From NCBI GenBank assembly GCA_964497615.1, contig CAZCEC010000005.1, positions 62,001-126,000 on the forward strand: DNA of 64,000 bases, written 5' to 3'. The translations under genes were made by a program, and so were the position numbers. This document shows positions 9,501-17,748 of this stretch, piece by piece; the first letter of the stretch is position 1; the number at the start of each line of letters is the position of its first letter. Under the pieces are notes generated by a model. It searched no databases. It had not been told where the DNA came from and saw only the letters and a list, made by a program, of their open reading frames with translations. The stretch is from CAZCEC01 sp964497615. Lineage in GTDB: Bacteria > Chloroflexota > Anaerolineae > Anaerolineales > UBA6663.

Positions 9501-10147
9501 CCCAGGATTCTTGGGAAACGGCCCTATCCATGCACCGCGAGCAAGAAGACAAGCTCGGCACGGCGGCCAGCCTGTGGGGGTTGGGCCTGGTGGCCTATCA
9601 TCAGGCCGATTGGCAGCGGGCCGGCGAATTGCTCGAGTACAGCCTGGCGCTCTTCCGCGAGCTCAAGGATCGCCGCTACATTGCGCTAGTCCTCAACGCT
9701 CTTAGCCGCTTGGCCGCCAGCCAGGGCGAACTGGAACGAGCCCGCATGCTGATCAAGGAAAGCCTATTCCTGCGGAAGGAGTTGGGAGACCGGCAGGGCT
9801 TGGCCGAAGGCCTGGAGACCCTCGCCTCCCAACTCGTCGCCGGCGAGGCGTCTGAGAGGCACAGCGCCGCCCGCCTGCTGGGTGCCGCCCACGCCTTGCG
9901 TCAGGCCATTGGCGCCCCCGTGCCCGCGGTGGACCGGCGTGCCTATGAAGCCTTGATGGAGCAGGTTCGGGGCGTCTATGCCGCCGCCGAGGGCGGCCGC
10001 CTTACGCCCGGCGAAATTGCGTTTACCGATGCCTGGAACGTGGGCGAGGCTCTGGCTGCGCATCCGCCTGAGAAGCTCCTGGAGCAGGCGCTCGCCGGTC
10101 TCGCCAGCCCGCCAGCTACGCCAGTCGTGGATGAGTTAGCCGGCTAG
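6554..10147 (+). CDS. BTAD / NB-ARC (STAND) / TPR transcriptional regulator
   Basis: A 1197-residue regulator of the SARP/AfsR-like STAND class. Residues ~1-95 form the winged-helix DNA-binding domain (opening MLRVRLLGQFDVRLNDAPV). Residues ~100-240 form the bacterial transcriptional activation domain, ending ERLCRPG. After a linker comes an NB-ARC-type ATPase opened by FVGRERE, with Walker A GPGGIGKS at 310-317 and Walker B around VLLVLDNFEHLL. The remaining ~600 residues are tetratricopeptide repeats with a recurrent 'RWGEALS / LGDKRG' pattern. Such proteins switch on target promoters when a ligand or partner binds the repeats. The ATG at 6554 was chosen because it opens the conserved N-terminus; the frame is open further upstream to 6392. 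The target operon is unknown. Confidence 0.88.
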   Translation: MLRVRLLGQFDVRLNDAPVDIPSRPAQSLLAYLILFAGTPHRRERLAGLLWPDASEANARSNLRHAVWRLRRALGAGERLGQAYIEADNFTVTFNPDTDYWLDTAALERVAPAGEIAALVEAVSVYRGELLPGFYFEWVQLERDRLHTVYERQMQALLDRLVEASQWAEVLTWAEQWIALGQAPERAYRALMLAHNGLGDQAGVAQVFQRCREALLRDLAVEPSDQTRALYERLCRPGAPPRPADLAQSAPRAAAASLTPVLAENPPASPRRAIVNLPTPVTKFVGREREMAEVKARLHNPGCRLLTLTGPGGIGKSRLALQAALNLAGELAAHGNSSAGAAFSDGVFFVPLAGVSSSEFLVSAIAEALRFSFYGGDDVRVQLLAHLRDQNVLLVLDNFEHLLDGASLLADVLSGAPGVKFLVTSQERINLHGEWLLEVDGMTFPVGAVAAGMVPTDYAAVQLFVECARRVESGFSLTPETLPAVLRICQAVAGMPLGLELAAAWVRSISPAEVARELERSLSILTSTLRDVPERHRSLEAVFAHSWQRLSDRERTIYRRLSLFGGGFEREAAQEVAGASLADLSALVDKSLLRRSADGRYGMHGLLRKYAQAKLKEAGEVAPIRDAHLAYFHTLTLRADPGLRGDSQLEWLTRLETEYDNLRMAMKWAMESESVETGQEMAGALARFWYLRGYWQEGRDWLAHFLSGGPSGDDLAGASSAAKAARAKALMGAGWLADETGAEGPLYEESLKLARATGDRWGEALSLRGVGVRRFNDGDSAQARAFLEESRGLFTALGDSWGDGLVCFNLGWVTFEEDDPDGARELWSAALQSFRQSGDRWGAAVTLGALSYMARLRDEYVQAGSLSEEGLLLFRELGDKAGIAVSLVRLAQLAFRRGSYPQAIDLIDESLALVQDLGDKRNLVNGQTLLGLVYGYQGQYAQAHALLDESEALGRDLWGPDTLGYIKNYRALVSYLTGELAAAQDSWETALSMHREQEDKLGTAASLWGLGLVAYHQADWQRAGELLEYSLALFRELKDRRYIALVLNALSRLAASQGELERARMLIKESLFLRKELGDRQGLAEGLETLASQLVAGEASERHSAARLLGAAHALRQAIGAPVPAVDRRAYEALMEQVRGVYAAAEGGRLTPGEIAFTDAWNVGEALAAHPPEKLLEQALAGLASPPATPVVDELAG

Positions 10148-10554
10148 GAGCTTGGTCCCCAGCCGCGCTCCTCGGCGGCCATGAATATGTCGGTCGCGGA
10201 TATGACGCCCAACAACGTGCCGTGATCATCCAACACCGGCAAGTGATGGATGTTGCGGGCCTGCATGGTGACCGAACACTGGCGCAGAGTCCAATCCGGC
10301 TGGGCGCCGATCACCGGGGCGCTCATGATTTCGCGCACCGTCGTCTCGGCCGGGTTGCGGTCGGCGGCCACGATCTTGTCGCGCACGTCAGTCGAGGTCA
10401 CAATCCCATACGCCGGCCGCCCGCCCTCGGTGAGATCGACCACCAGGCTGTGAATCTTCCGCCGGCGCATCAGGGTCAGCGCATGCGATACGCTGGCCTC
10501 CGGGTCAATCACAATGGCTGGCTTGCTCATCCAGTCCCGCACGGTGTCGCCCAT
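10144..10554 (-). CDS. Two-CBS-domain protein
   Basis: A 136-residue cytoplasmic protein made almost entirely of two CBS domains (about 3-62 and 68-130), a module that binds adenine nucleotides and usually regulates another protein. The first repeat shows SVSHALTLMRRRKIHSLVV and the second TLRQCSVTMQARNIHHLPVLDDHGTLLGVISATDI. The ATG at 10554 is preferred because GGGAGG lies 5 bases before it; an upstream ATG at 10596 has no ribosome site. A TATACT about 16-20 bases upstream on this strand may be its -10. It is convergent with the BTAD regulator, and both genes stop in the same CTAG palindrome. Its partner is unknown. Confidence 0.82.
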   Translation of the reverse strand: MGDTVRDWMSKPAIVIDPEASVSHALTLMRRRKIHSLVVDLTEGGRPAYGIVTSTDVRDKIVAADRNPAETTVREIMSAPVIGAQPDWTLRQCSVTMQARNIHHLPVLDDHGTLLGVISATDIFMAAEERGWGPSS

Positions 10555-10594
10555 GGCTGCCTCCCGAAGCTTGTATCTGGCTAGAGTATAGCGC

Positions 10595-11647
10595 ATGGCG
10601 TCCAGCGAGCCTACGCCCGGCCTGGCCTGCCAGTTGGTTCAACCCGCGCCGGTAGATACCCGGCCACTTTCCCTTGTGGAACAGCCGCTACTGGTCCCCC
10701 AGGTTGGCCCAGCGGTGCCCGACGTGCTCCTGCGCGTTCTGGTCTGTGGGGTCTGCCGCACCGATCTGCACATCATCGAAGGCGAGCTGCCGCCTCACAA
10801 ACTGCCGCTGACGCCCGGCCACCAGGTGGTGGGCGTGGTCGAAGCGGTTGCTCCGGGCATCGCCTGGCCGCGGCCCGGCGACCGCGTTGGCGTGGCATGG
10901 CTACATTCAGCCTGCGGCCAGTGTGCGTTCTGCCGCGCTGGCCAGGAGAACCTGTGCGACCGGGCGCAATTCACCGGCTGGGACGTGGATGGCGGCTATG
11001 CCAGCTATATGCTGGCCCGCTCCGAGTTCCTCGTGCCCTTGCCGGAGGCCTTTGCGGCCCAGGCGGCGGCCCCGCTGCTGTGCGCCGGGGTCATCGGCTA
11101 TCGTTCGCTTAGGTTGGCCGAAGTCCAGCCAGGAGAGCGCGTCGGGCTGTTCGGCTTTGGCGCCAGCGCGCACCTCGCGCTGCAAGTGGCGCGCCATTGG
11201 GGGTGTCTGGTGGCCGTATTCACCCGCGGCAGCCGCCATCGCCGCCTGGCCGAGGCGCTGGGCGCGGCCTGGGTCGGCGGCGCCGATGACCGCCCGGCCT
11301 GGCCGCTCGACCGGGCCGTCATCTTCGCGCCGGCTGGCGAGTTGGTGCCCGTCGCGTTGGCCCATCTGCGCCAGGGCGGCACCCTTGCCATTAACGCCAT
11401 CCACATGAGCCCGCTGCCCAAAATGGACTACAATCTCCTCTATGGTGAGCGCACTGTGCGCAGCGTAACCAACGCCACCCGGCGCGATGCGGCCGAGTTT
11501 ATGGCGCTGGCCGGCGAGATCGGTATTCGGATTGAAGTGGAAGCTTTTGCATTGACCGAGGCTAACCAGGCGCTCATCCGCCTGAAGCGCAGCGAACTGA
11601 ACGCCGCCGCGGTACTGGTAGTAGGTGATTACACGGGAGACAGGTGA
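10595..11647 (+). CDS. Zinc-dependent alcohol dehydrogenase family protein
   Basis: A 350-residue medium-chain dehydrogenase. The GroES-like half carries catalytic-zinc residues in CGVCRTDLH (Cys54) and PGHQ (His76), and a full structural-zinc set in CGQCAFCRAGQENLC (Cys107, 110, 113, 121). The Rossmann half has GLFGFGASAHLALQVA, a variant of the usual GxGxxG. The Glu that normally follows the zinc-binding His is Gln here. This pattern matches the NAD(P)-dependent alcohol dehydrogenase subfamily of about 330-350 residues; the substrate is not predictable. It sits divergently 40 bases from the CBS gene and 3 bases before a MoxR ATPase, so it is probably the first gene of a short operon. Confidence 0.85.
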   Translation: MASSEPTPGLACQLVQPAPVDTRPLSLVEQPLLVPQVGPAVPDVLLRVLVCGVCRTDLHIIEGELPPHKLPLTPGHQVVGVVEAVAPGIAWPRPGDRVGVAWLHSACGQCAFCRAGQENLCDRAQFTGWDVDGGYASYMLARSEFLVPLPEAFAAQAAAPLLCAGVIGYRSLRLAEVQPGERVGLFGFGASAHLALQVARHWGCLVAVFTRGSRHRRLAEALGAAWVGGADDRPAWPLDRAVIFAPAGELVPVALAHLRQGGTLAINAIHMSPLPKMDYNLLYGERTVRSVTNATRRDAAEFMALAGEIGIRIEVEAFALTEANQALIRLKRSELNAAAVLVVGDYTGDR

Positions 11648-11650
11648 CGA

Positions 11651-12610
11651 ATGTTCGAGACACCGCAACTTGTGGCCGAGGCCCTGGGCCAGCAGCAGTA
11701 CATTTCCACGGACGAAATCGCCACGGTGCTCTTCTTGGCGGAGCACCTGGGCAAGCCCGTCCTGGCCGAGGGGCCGGCCGGCGTCGGCAAGACCGAATTG
11801 GCCAAGGCCTGGGCCGCGGCCTCTGGGCGCGGACTAATCCGTTTGCAATGCTACGAAGGGCTTGATGAGACCAAAGCCCTGTATGAGTGGGAATATGCCA
11901 AGCAGATGCTGTACACTCAGCTTCTGCGCGACAAGCTGAGCGAGCTGCTGGCGGATGCCGCCTCCCTCAACGTCGCCGCCGACCGTCTGGCCGGCGAAGA
12001 GGACGTCTTCTTCTCTCAGCGCTTCCTGCTGCCGCGCCCGCTGCTCAAGGCCATCCTCGCCGAACAGCCCGTCACCCTGCTGATTGACGAGATCGACCGG
12101 GCCGACGCCGAGTTCGAGGCCTTCCTGTTGGAGGTGCTCTCCGACTTCCAAGTGTCGGTGCCGGAGCTGGGCACGCTCACCGCCCGTCACCAGCCACTCG
12201 TCCTGCTCACCTCCAACAACACCCGCGAGCTGTCCGAGGCCCTCAAGCGCCGCTGCGTCTATATCTACATTGATTACCCGACCGCGGACTCGGAGCTGCG
12301 CGTCGTGCGCCTCAAGGTGCCCGATCTCGCGCCCAACCTGGCCCGCCAGGCGGTCGAGCTGGTGCAGCGACTGCGCCGGCTGGACCTCAAGAAGCATCCC
12401 AGCGTGAGCGAGACCCTGGATTGGGCCCGCGCCCTTGTCCTGCTGAACGCCAAGGCGCTTGACCCGAAGACCCTGGACACGACCCTCTCCATACTGCTCA
12501 AGCACGAAGCCGACCTGCAGCGCGCCCGGCGCGGCCTCACCCGCGAGGACCGGCCCCCCAGCGACGATCCGCCCATGCCCGAAATCCGCCGTCTGCGGCC
12601 AAACCGGTAG
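11651..12610 (+). CDS. MoxR-family AAA+ ATPase
   Basis: A 319-residue AAA+ ATPase of the MoxR/CoxD type. Walker A is GPAGVGKT at 41-48, Walker B is LLIDEID at about 143-149, and the sensor-1 region reads VLLTSNNTRELSEALKRRC. The family acts as a chaperone that remodels or inserts metal cofactors into target proteins, generally with a VWA-domain partner encoded next to it. That is the case here: a CoxE-like protein follows 12 bases downstream. No carbon monoxide dehydrogenase or methanol dehydrogenase gene is in the window, so the client is unknown. A charged ~25-residue tail follows the lid domain. Confidence 0.9.
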   Translation: MFETPQLVAEALGQQQYISTDEIATVLFLAEHLGKPVLAEGPAGVGKTELAKAWAAASGRGLIRLQCYEGLDETKALYEWEYAKQMLYTQLLRDKLSELLADAASLNVAADRLAGEEDVFFSQRFLLPRPLLKAILAEQPVTLLIDEIDRADAEFEAFLLEVLSDFQVSVPELGTLTARHQPLVLLTSNNTRELSEALKRRCVYIYIDYPTADSELRVVRLKVPDLAPNLARQAVELVQRLRRLDLKKHPSVSETLDWARALVLLNAKALDPKTLDTTLSILLKHEADLQRARRGLTREDRPPSDDPPMPEIRRLRPNR

Positions 12611-12622
12611 GAGCCTCGCCCG

Positions 12623-14002
12623 GTGGACGACCGCTTCATCCAGTTCATCGCGGGCTTGCGGGCAGCCGGGGTGCGCGTCTCGCTGGCCGAGAGTCAGGAT
12701 GCGTTTCGCGCCGTTGAGCAGCTTGGTGTGATGGACCGGGAACGCTTCCGGTCCGCGCTGCGGTCCACCCTGGTCAAGGAACGCGCCGACCAGCCCATCT
12801 TCGACAAGCTCTTCCCCCTATTCTTCGGCTCAGGCGGCCCGCCGTTCATGCCGTCCGAAGAGGCGCTCTCGCCCGAAGACCAGCAGAAGCTGGAGGCCGC
12901 CCTCCGCGCCCTGGCGGGCGAATTGAGCCGCCTCCTCGAAATGCTGGCCCGCGGCCAAAACCCCAGCCAACAAGATATGGAGCAGGCCGGCCGGGCCGCG
13001 GGCGTCAATCGTGGGCGCGGGCCGGAGCAGCAGCGCTGGCTGACCCGCGAGATGCTGCGCCGTTTGGGCCTGGAGGCATTGGCCGAGCAGATTGAAAAAC
13101 TCCTCGAAGAGCTGGCCCGCCTGGGGATGACGCCCGCCGGGCAGCAGGCGCTCCTGGAGCTGATCGCCGCCAACCGCGAGGCCCTGGCCGAACAAGCCGC
13201 CCAATATGTGGGCCAGAGCATCGCCCGCCAGATGGCCGAGCAGCCCCCCCAGAAGCTGGACGCCAACGACTTGATGCAGCGCCCCTTCAATGACCTGTCC
13301 CAGGCCGAGGCGCAGGAACTGCGCCGCCTGGTAGGCCGCCTCGCTGCCCGTTTGCGCACGCGCGCCGCCCTGCGCCAGCGCAAGGGCGACGGCAAGACCC
13401 TGGACGCGAAGGGTACTTTGCGGGCAAACCTGCAAACCGGCGGCGTGCCGTTTGAGATCCGCTTCAAGAAGCGGCACCTCAAGCCCAAGTTCGCCCTCAT
13501 CTGCGACGTCTCCACCTCGATGCGGCCGGTCGCGGAGTTCATGCTCCGGTTGATGTATGCCATGCAGGATCAGGTGGGCAAGGCGCGCTCCTTTGCTTTC
13601 AATGATCACCTGGAAGAGGTCAGCGACGAGTTTGTCACCCATCGCCCCGACGCCGCCATTCCCTTGGTGCTTTACCGCATTCCGCCCGGCCACTATGCCA
13701 CCGACCTGGGTCACAGCCTGGACAATTTCTGTGAGCAATACCTCGATGCGGTGGACCGCCGCACGACCGTGATCTTCCTCGGAGACGGCCGCAACAACTT
13801 CAACGATCCCCGCCTCGACCTGTTTGAGTTGCTGCGCCGCCGCGCGCGCCGGTTGGTGTGGTTCAACCCCGAAGAGCGCTACCTGTGGGGCACGGGCGAT
13901 AGCGACATTCTCCTCTATGCCGGTCTCTGCGATGCCGTCCACCAGGTGAGCAACCTGGCCGAACTGGGCGCCGCCGTGGACCGGCTCTTCGCCCACCGAT
14001 GA
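12623..14002 (+). CDS. VWA-domain protein, CoxE-like
   Basis: A 459-residue soluble protein starting at GTG with AGGAG about 9 bases upstream. The N-terminal ~250 residues are helical and charged. The C-terminal von Willebrand A-like domain starts near residue 285, and its MIDAS metal site is read as DVSTS at 295-299. The core sequence RFKKRHLKPKFALICDVSTSM is typical of CoxE-type partners of MoxR ATPases. The pair probably works as a chaperone for metallo-enzyme maturation or as a regulator of surface proteins. The next gene, a secreted metzincin, overlaps its stop codon by 4 bases, which suggests translational coupling. Confidence 0.87.
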   Translation: MDDRFIQFIAGLRAAGVRVSLAESQDAFRAVEQLGVMDRERFRSALRSTLVKERADQPIFDKLFPLFFGSGGPPFMPSEEALSPEDQQKLEAALRALAGELSRLLEMLARGQNPSQQDMEQAGRAAGVNRGRGPEQQRWLTREMLRRLGLEALAEQIEKLLEELARLGMTPAGQQALLELIAANREALAEQAAQYVGQSIARQMAEQPPQKLDANDLMQRPFNDLSQAEAQELRRLVGRLAARLRTRAALRQRKGDGKTLDAKGTLRANLQTGGVPFEIRFKKRHLKPKFALICDVSTSMRPVAEFMLRLMYAMQDQVGKARSFAFNDHLEEVSDEFVTHRPDAAIPLVLYRIPPGHYATDLGHSLDNFCEQYLDAVDRRTTVIFLGDGRNNFNDPRLDLFELLRRRARRLVWFNPEERYLWGTGDSDILLYAGLCDAVHQVSNLAELGAAVDRLFAHR

Positions 14003-15630
14003 TCCCACCGCGCCGCCCACCGGCCCGGCGGGCTCGTCGAGCTGGCCATTGGTGGGCCGCCTTCGCCTCTGTGCTGGGCGTAGCCGCCGTCATCGGCTGG
14101 CCGTTCCCTCCCGCCGCCGCCGGTCCCCAATACGCGGCCCACCTGCCCATCCTCTTCGCGCCGCCCAAGCCCATCTTCCTGCCCTTCGTATGGAAGAACT
14201 GGCCGCCCCCGCCGGTGGACCTGTCCGTCACCCGCGTCGAGGTGATCCAGGGCATTACCATGAGCGACGGCTACACCGTTCATGTGGCTAATCGACCCGC
14301 CATGCTGCGCGCCTTCGTCGGCCTGGCCGGCCAGCCCAGCCAGCCAGGGGTGACCGGCCGTCTTACGCGCTATGTTGGCGGCGTGGCGTATGACTCGATC
14401 GACGCCGGGCCCATCACGGCCTGGCCCGCGCCGGACGAAGGCGCACTGGGCCAGACTCTGAACTTCAGCCTGCCGGCCCATTGGCTGGCAGGGGGGACGA
14501 GCTATGTCCTCCAGCTTGACCCGAACCATGCCATCAACGAGTTGAACGATGACAACAACCGCTACCCCCCTAGCGGCCAGCAGTCCTTCGACTTCGCGTC
14601 TGCCCCGGCCCTGGAGGTGGTCATCGTGCCGGTGCGCTATGCGCGGCCGGGCGCGCCGGTCAGCCTGCCCAACACTTCCGATCTGAGCTACCTCACCTGG
14701 ATGCCGTTCAAAGTCTATCCGGTCCCCGCCATCAACTACAGTGTGCGGGGCACGGTCCTCAATTTCACCGGCGACCTCCGCACCACCCAGGGCTGGATTG
14801 ACCTGTTGAATGCCGTCACTGCCATCCACGCCGTCGAGGACCTGGCGGAGCACAAAACCTACTACGCCCTGGTGGACTCAGTTGCGGTAGATGGGTGCAG
14901 CGGCGGCTGCATTGCCGGCATTGGCTGGGTGAACAACCCGCCTCCGGGCTACGGTAGCAAGTCCGCGGTCGGTTTTGCCGGCTTTCCCAGCGCCCCCGGC
15001 GAGGCCAGCCCAACCTTCACGCACGAAATGGGTCACAACTTTGGCCGGCGCCATGCGCCCTGCGGGACGTCCTCTGGCCTGGGACCTTATCCCTACGGCA
15101 ATGGCGCGCCCATCGGCCAGTGGGGCTACGACCCGTCCACCGGCACGCTCTACCATCCCGGCAACTATCGGGACTACATGAGCTACTGCAGCCCCGAGTG
15201 GACCTCCGACTTCACCTATCGCGCCCTGTACGACGCCTGGGCCTGGGTTAGCGCTCCGTACGGTTCCGCGGGCGGCGCCGTTGCCACCCAGGAGGCCCTC
15301 GTGGTGAGCGGCCGATTGGGAGAAGCCGGCCGCTTATTGATTGACGAGACCAACGTTGCGGAGGTCCCCGCCGCACGGCTGGCAACTGAGGGCCCCTATC
15401 GGGCCGAGCTTCTGGATCGCGCTGGCCGCGTTATCCATTCTCAACCCTTTGACGTTGTTGCGGTTGCGATCGACTTTGCCGGCCCGGACGGGGAGGGGGG
15501 GCATGGCGAGGAACACTGGGCCTTCCGCGTCGCCCTGCCTGATCTTGACGACGCCGTCGCCATCCGCCTGACCGGACCCTCAGGCGTCGCGGCTGAACAG
15601 GACATGCGGCCGGAAGCCCACACGCCCTGA
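13999..15630 (+). CDS. Secreted metzincin-type zinc metalloprotease
   Basis: A 543-residue exported protein. An arginine-rich N-terminus and a hydrophobic stretch (~17-42) form a signal peptide or anchor. It is followed by a proline-rich segment with the motif IFLPFVWKNW, and then a CARDB-like all-beta region (about 75-200). The catalytic site is HEMGHNFGRRH, with zinc ligands His342, His346 and His352 and catalytic Glu343. A Met-turn (YMSYC, Met394) follows, which together define a metzincin. Paired cysteines around 298-302, 355 and 397 may form disulfides. The ATG overlaps the end of the VWA gene. No pro-domain cysteine switch was recognised. The substrate is unknown, and a role in extracellular protein degradation is inferred. 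Confidence 0.82.
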   Translation: MIPPRRPPARRARRAGHWWAAFASVLGVAAVIGWPFPPAAAGPQYAAHLPILFAPPKPIFLPFVWKNWPPPPVDLSVTRVEVIQGITMSDGYTVHVANRPAMLRAFVGLAGQPSQPGVTGRLTRYVGGVAYDSIDAGPITAWPAPDEGALGQTLNFSLPAHWLAGGTSYVLQLDPNHAINELNDDNNRYPPSGQQSFDFASAPALEVVIVPVRYARPGAPVSLPNTSDLSYLTWMPFKVYPVPAINYSVRGTVLNFTGDLRTTQGWIDLLNAVTAIHAVEDLAEHKTYYALVDSVAVDGCSGGCIAGIGWVNNPPPGYGSKSAVGFAGFPSAPGEASPTFTHEMGHNFGRRHAPCGTSSGLGPYPYGNGAPIGQWGYDPSTGTLYHPGNYRDYMSYCSPEWTSDFTYRALYDAWAWVSAPYGSAGGAVATQEALVVSGRLGEAGRLLIDETNVAEVPAARLATEGPYRAELLDRAGRVIHSQPFDVVAVAIDFAGPDGEGGHGEEHWAFRVALPDLDDAVAIRLTGPSGVAAEQDMRPEAHTP

Positions 15631-15653
15631 AGCTGCCCGCGGCGCTGCCTGTT

Positions 15654-16820
15654 CTAGCTGACGCGCGCTGAAGCCCGAATCGCCTGTATCAGCCGCTCGA
15701 ACTCTTCATCGTCCGGCGCCAGCTCCGCCCCCGACCGCAGCGTCCGCACCGCCTGGGCGTGCCGCCCAATGCGCGTCTGGGCGTGCGCCAGCGCCTTGTA
15801 ATAGCTCGCTTCCCGCGCCTGGCGTCCAATTGCCTTCTGCCAATGCAGGGCGGCCATGGCCCACATGCCCTGCCGCGCGTAGCGCTCGGCGCGCTGATGA
15901 TAGAGCGGCGCGCTCTGGATGCCCCTGTCTGGCACCACGCGAATGCGCAGGCGCGCCTGTGCCTGGCCCACGACGGCGCTCAAGCCGATTACGCCCACCG
16001 GCAGGCTCAACAGGCCGTTCACGGCCGCCAGTTCCCGCCCCACCAGGCCTCCAGCCCATCCCAGCCCCTGCCACGCCAGGTCCGCCGCCGCAACAATCGC
16101 CCCCCACCGGTAGGCGGCCAGCGAGTCGCCCAACAGCATCATGAGCACAATCGCCCACAGCACACCGCGCATCGCGGCCGCGAGCAGGGGGCTGGCGGCC
16201 ACCAGTTCCGCTCCCGGCACAATCGCGATGGAGTTGGGAATGAAAGTCTGGATGTAAGCCGCCGCCGTTTGGACCATGGCAGCCTGGACCAGCAGCCCAA
16301 CCAGGATCAGCAGGCTGTACTGGTAGCCTCCGCCGCGCCAGAAGCCCGGCCCCAGCAGGTTGCGCCGGCAGTGCGGGCAGCGCTCGTCCTCCTCTGCTGT
16401 TGGCCGGCCGCAATAGGCGCACTGCAGCGGGTCATCCTCAGCGAAGATCACGTCAGCGGGGCCATCGGCGCCCTGCGTGGCGGCGGCCTCTGCCGGCACG
16501 AGTTCCGCCTCTGGTGGCGTCGCCTCCATCGGCGCTGGCGGTGGGCTGGGCTCGGCGGATGCCCGCCCAAGCTTCTTTCGCAGGGTTGCCACCCCGGCCA
16601 ATGCCTGCGCGTGCGTTGGGTTCAGGGCCAGGACGTTTTCCAGCGCGATCAGTTGATCGGCCGGCTCGTCCAACGCGGCGCTGAGCCACAACCACGCCGG
16701 CTCAACGCGCTCGTCCGCGGCCACCACCCGCAGCAACAGTTCACGCCCGCGCGCCTTGTCGCCCGCCCGAATCGCCTGGATGCCCTGGTTCAGCAGGGCT
16801 TGCCGCTCGGCCGCGTCCAT
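15654..16820 (-). CDS. TPR and zinc-ribbon membrane protein, function unknown
   Basis: A 388-residue protein with a distinctive order. N-terminal tetratricopeptide-like helices (about 5-85) are followed by a Pro/Ala/Glu-rich linker. A short zinc ribbon comes next (CAYCGR ... CPHCRR, about residues 133-153). Then come four or five hydrophobic helices (about 168-275) and a second pair of TPR-like helices at the C-terminus (about 305-385). The layout suggests a membrane-tethered scaffold; no enzymatic motif is visible. It is convergent with the metzincin gene and divergent from yebC. A perfect TATAAT sits 8 bases upstream of the ATG, so its mRNA is probably leaderless. Confidence 0.7.
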   Translation of the reverse strand: MDAAERQALLNQGIQAIRAGDKARGRELLLRVVAADERVEPAWLWLSAALDEPADQLIALENVLALNPTHAQALAGVATLRKKLGRASAEPSPPPAPMEATPPEAELVPAEAAATQGADGPADVIFAEDDPLQCAYCGRPTAEEDERCPHCRRNLLGPGFWRGGGYQYSLLILVGLLVQAAMVQTAAAYIQTFIPNSIAIVPGAELVAASPLLAAAMRGVLWAIVLMMLLGDSLAAYRWGAIVAAADLAWQGLGWAGGLVGRELAAVNGLLSLPVGVIGLSAVVGQAQARLRIRVVPDRGIQSAPLYHQRAERYARQGMWAMAALHWQKAIGRQAREASYYKALAHAQTRIGRHAQAVRTLRSGAELAPDDEEFERLIQAIRASARVS

Positions 16821-16828
16821 GGCACCGG

Positions 16829-16834
16829 ATTATA
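16829..16834 (-). promoter_or_regulatory. -10 element of the TPR/zinc-ribbon gene (leaderless configuration)
   Basis: A consensus TATAAT on the minus strand lies 8 bases before the ATG at 16820. No ribosome-binding site lies between them. The -35 region is weak. Confidence 0.5.
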
Positions 16835-16867
16835 CTTCTGCGCCGCCGTTTCTATCGGCCGCGCGCA

Positions 16868-16876
16868 TGGTATAAT
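16868..16876 (+). promoter_or_regulatory. Extended -10 promoter of yebC
   Basis: TGGTATAAT at 16868-16876 is a TGn-extended consensus -10; the -35 is poor. It would give a leader of about 50 bases. The yebC ATG has AGGAG 8 bases upstream, so this gene is led, unlike its divergent neighbour. Confidence 0.55.
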
Positions 16877-16934
16877 CGCCTTTACCCCAATGAATCAGGC
16901 CCTTTTTGCAGTGTAAGCGCCAGGAGTACGAACA

Positions 16935-17690
16935 ATGTCCGGTCACTCAAAATGGAAGACAATCAAGCACCAGAAGGGCGTGGCCGACGCCCGCCGTGGC
17001 CAGGCCTTCACCCGGCTGGCCCGCGAGATTGCCATTGCCGCGCGCGAAGGCGGCGGCAACCCCGACACGAATTTCAAGCTGCGCCTGGCGATTGACAAGG
17101 CCCGTGCTGGTTCCATGCCCAAGGACAATATCGAGCGTGCTATCAGACGCGGCACCGGCGAGGACAAGGAAGGCGCGGCCTTTGAAACGATGATGTATGA
17201 GGGCTATGGGCCGCATGGCGTTGGCCTCCTCATCCAGGTGGTAACCGACAACCGCAATCGGAGCGTAGCCGACTTGCGGCGCGTCATGACCCGCGCCAAC
17301 GGCACCATGGCCGAGGCCGGCGCCGTCTCGTGGCAGTTCACCCGCAAGGCCTATATCACCGTTCCGGCCGAGGGCAACGACCCGGACAAGATCTTTGAGC
17401 TGGTGGTGGACGCAGGGGCCGACGATATCATCCCCGGCGACCCCGAGATCGAGATCTACGCCCCGGCGGAGAACTTCCATACCGTCGTGCAGGCGCTTGA
17501 AGGGGCCAGCATTAAGATCAACGAATCCGAACTGCGCATGGAGCCCAACCAGAAGATCGAGCTTGACCCCGAGTCCTCGGTCCAGGTGATGAAACTCATC
17601 GAGCAGCTAGAAGAACTGGATGATGTCCAGGCCGTCTATGGCAACCTGGAGTACAGCGACGCCGCCCTCGCCGCCTTGGAGGCCGCCTGA
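16935..17690 (+). CDS. YebC/PmpR-family protein (TACO1-like translation factor)
   Basis: A 251-residue cytoplasmic protein matching the full YebC family length. It opens with the hallmark MSGHSKWKTIKHQKGVADA and carries the conserved NFKLRLAIDKARAGSMPKDNIERAI and YEGYGPHGVGLLIQVVTDN segments. Members were annotated as DNA-binding transcriptional regulators; recent work on the family ties them to relief of ribosome stalling at proline tracts. The ruvC gene follows, which is the classical context for yebC. Confidence 0.94.
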   Translation: MSGHSKWKTIKHQKGVADARRGQAFTRLAREIAIAAREGGGNPDTNFKLRLAIDKARAGSMPKDNIERAIRRGTGEDKEGAAFETMMYEGYGPHGVGLLIQVVTDNRNRSVADLRRVMTRANGTMAEAGAVSWQFTRKAYITVPAEGNDPDKIFELVVDAGADDIIPGDPEIEIYAPAENFHTVVQALEGASIKINESELRMEPNQKIELDPESSVQVMKLIEQLEELDDVQAVYGNLEYSDAALAALEAA

Positions 17691-17748
17691 ACCTGCCGGT
17701 GCGCCACCGGGCTGACCGCTCACAGTTCCAGGCTCCGCTCGCTCACGC

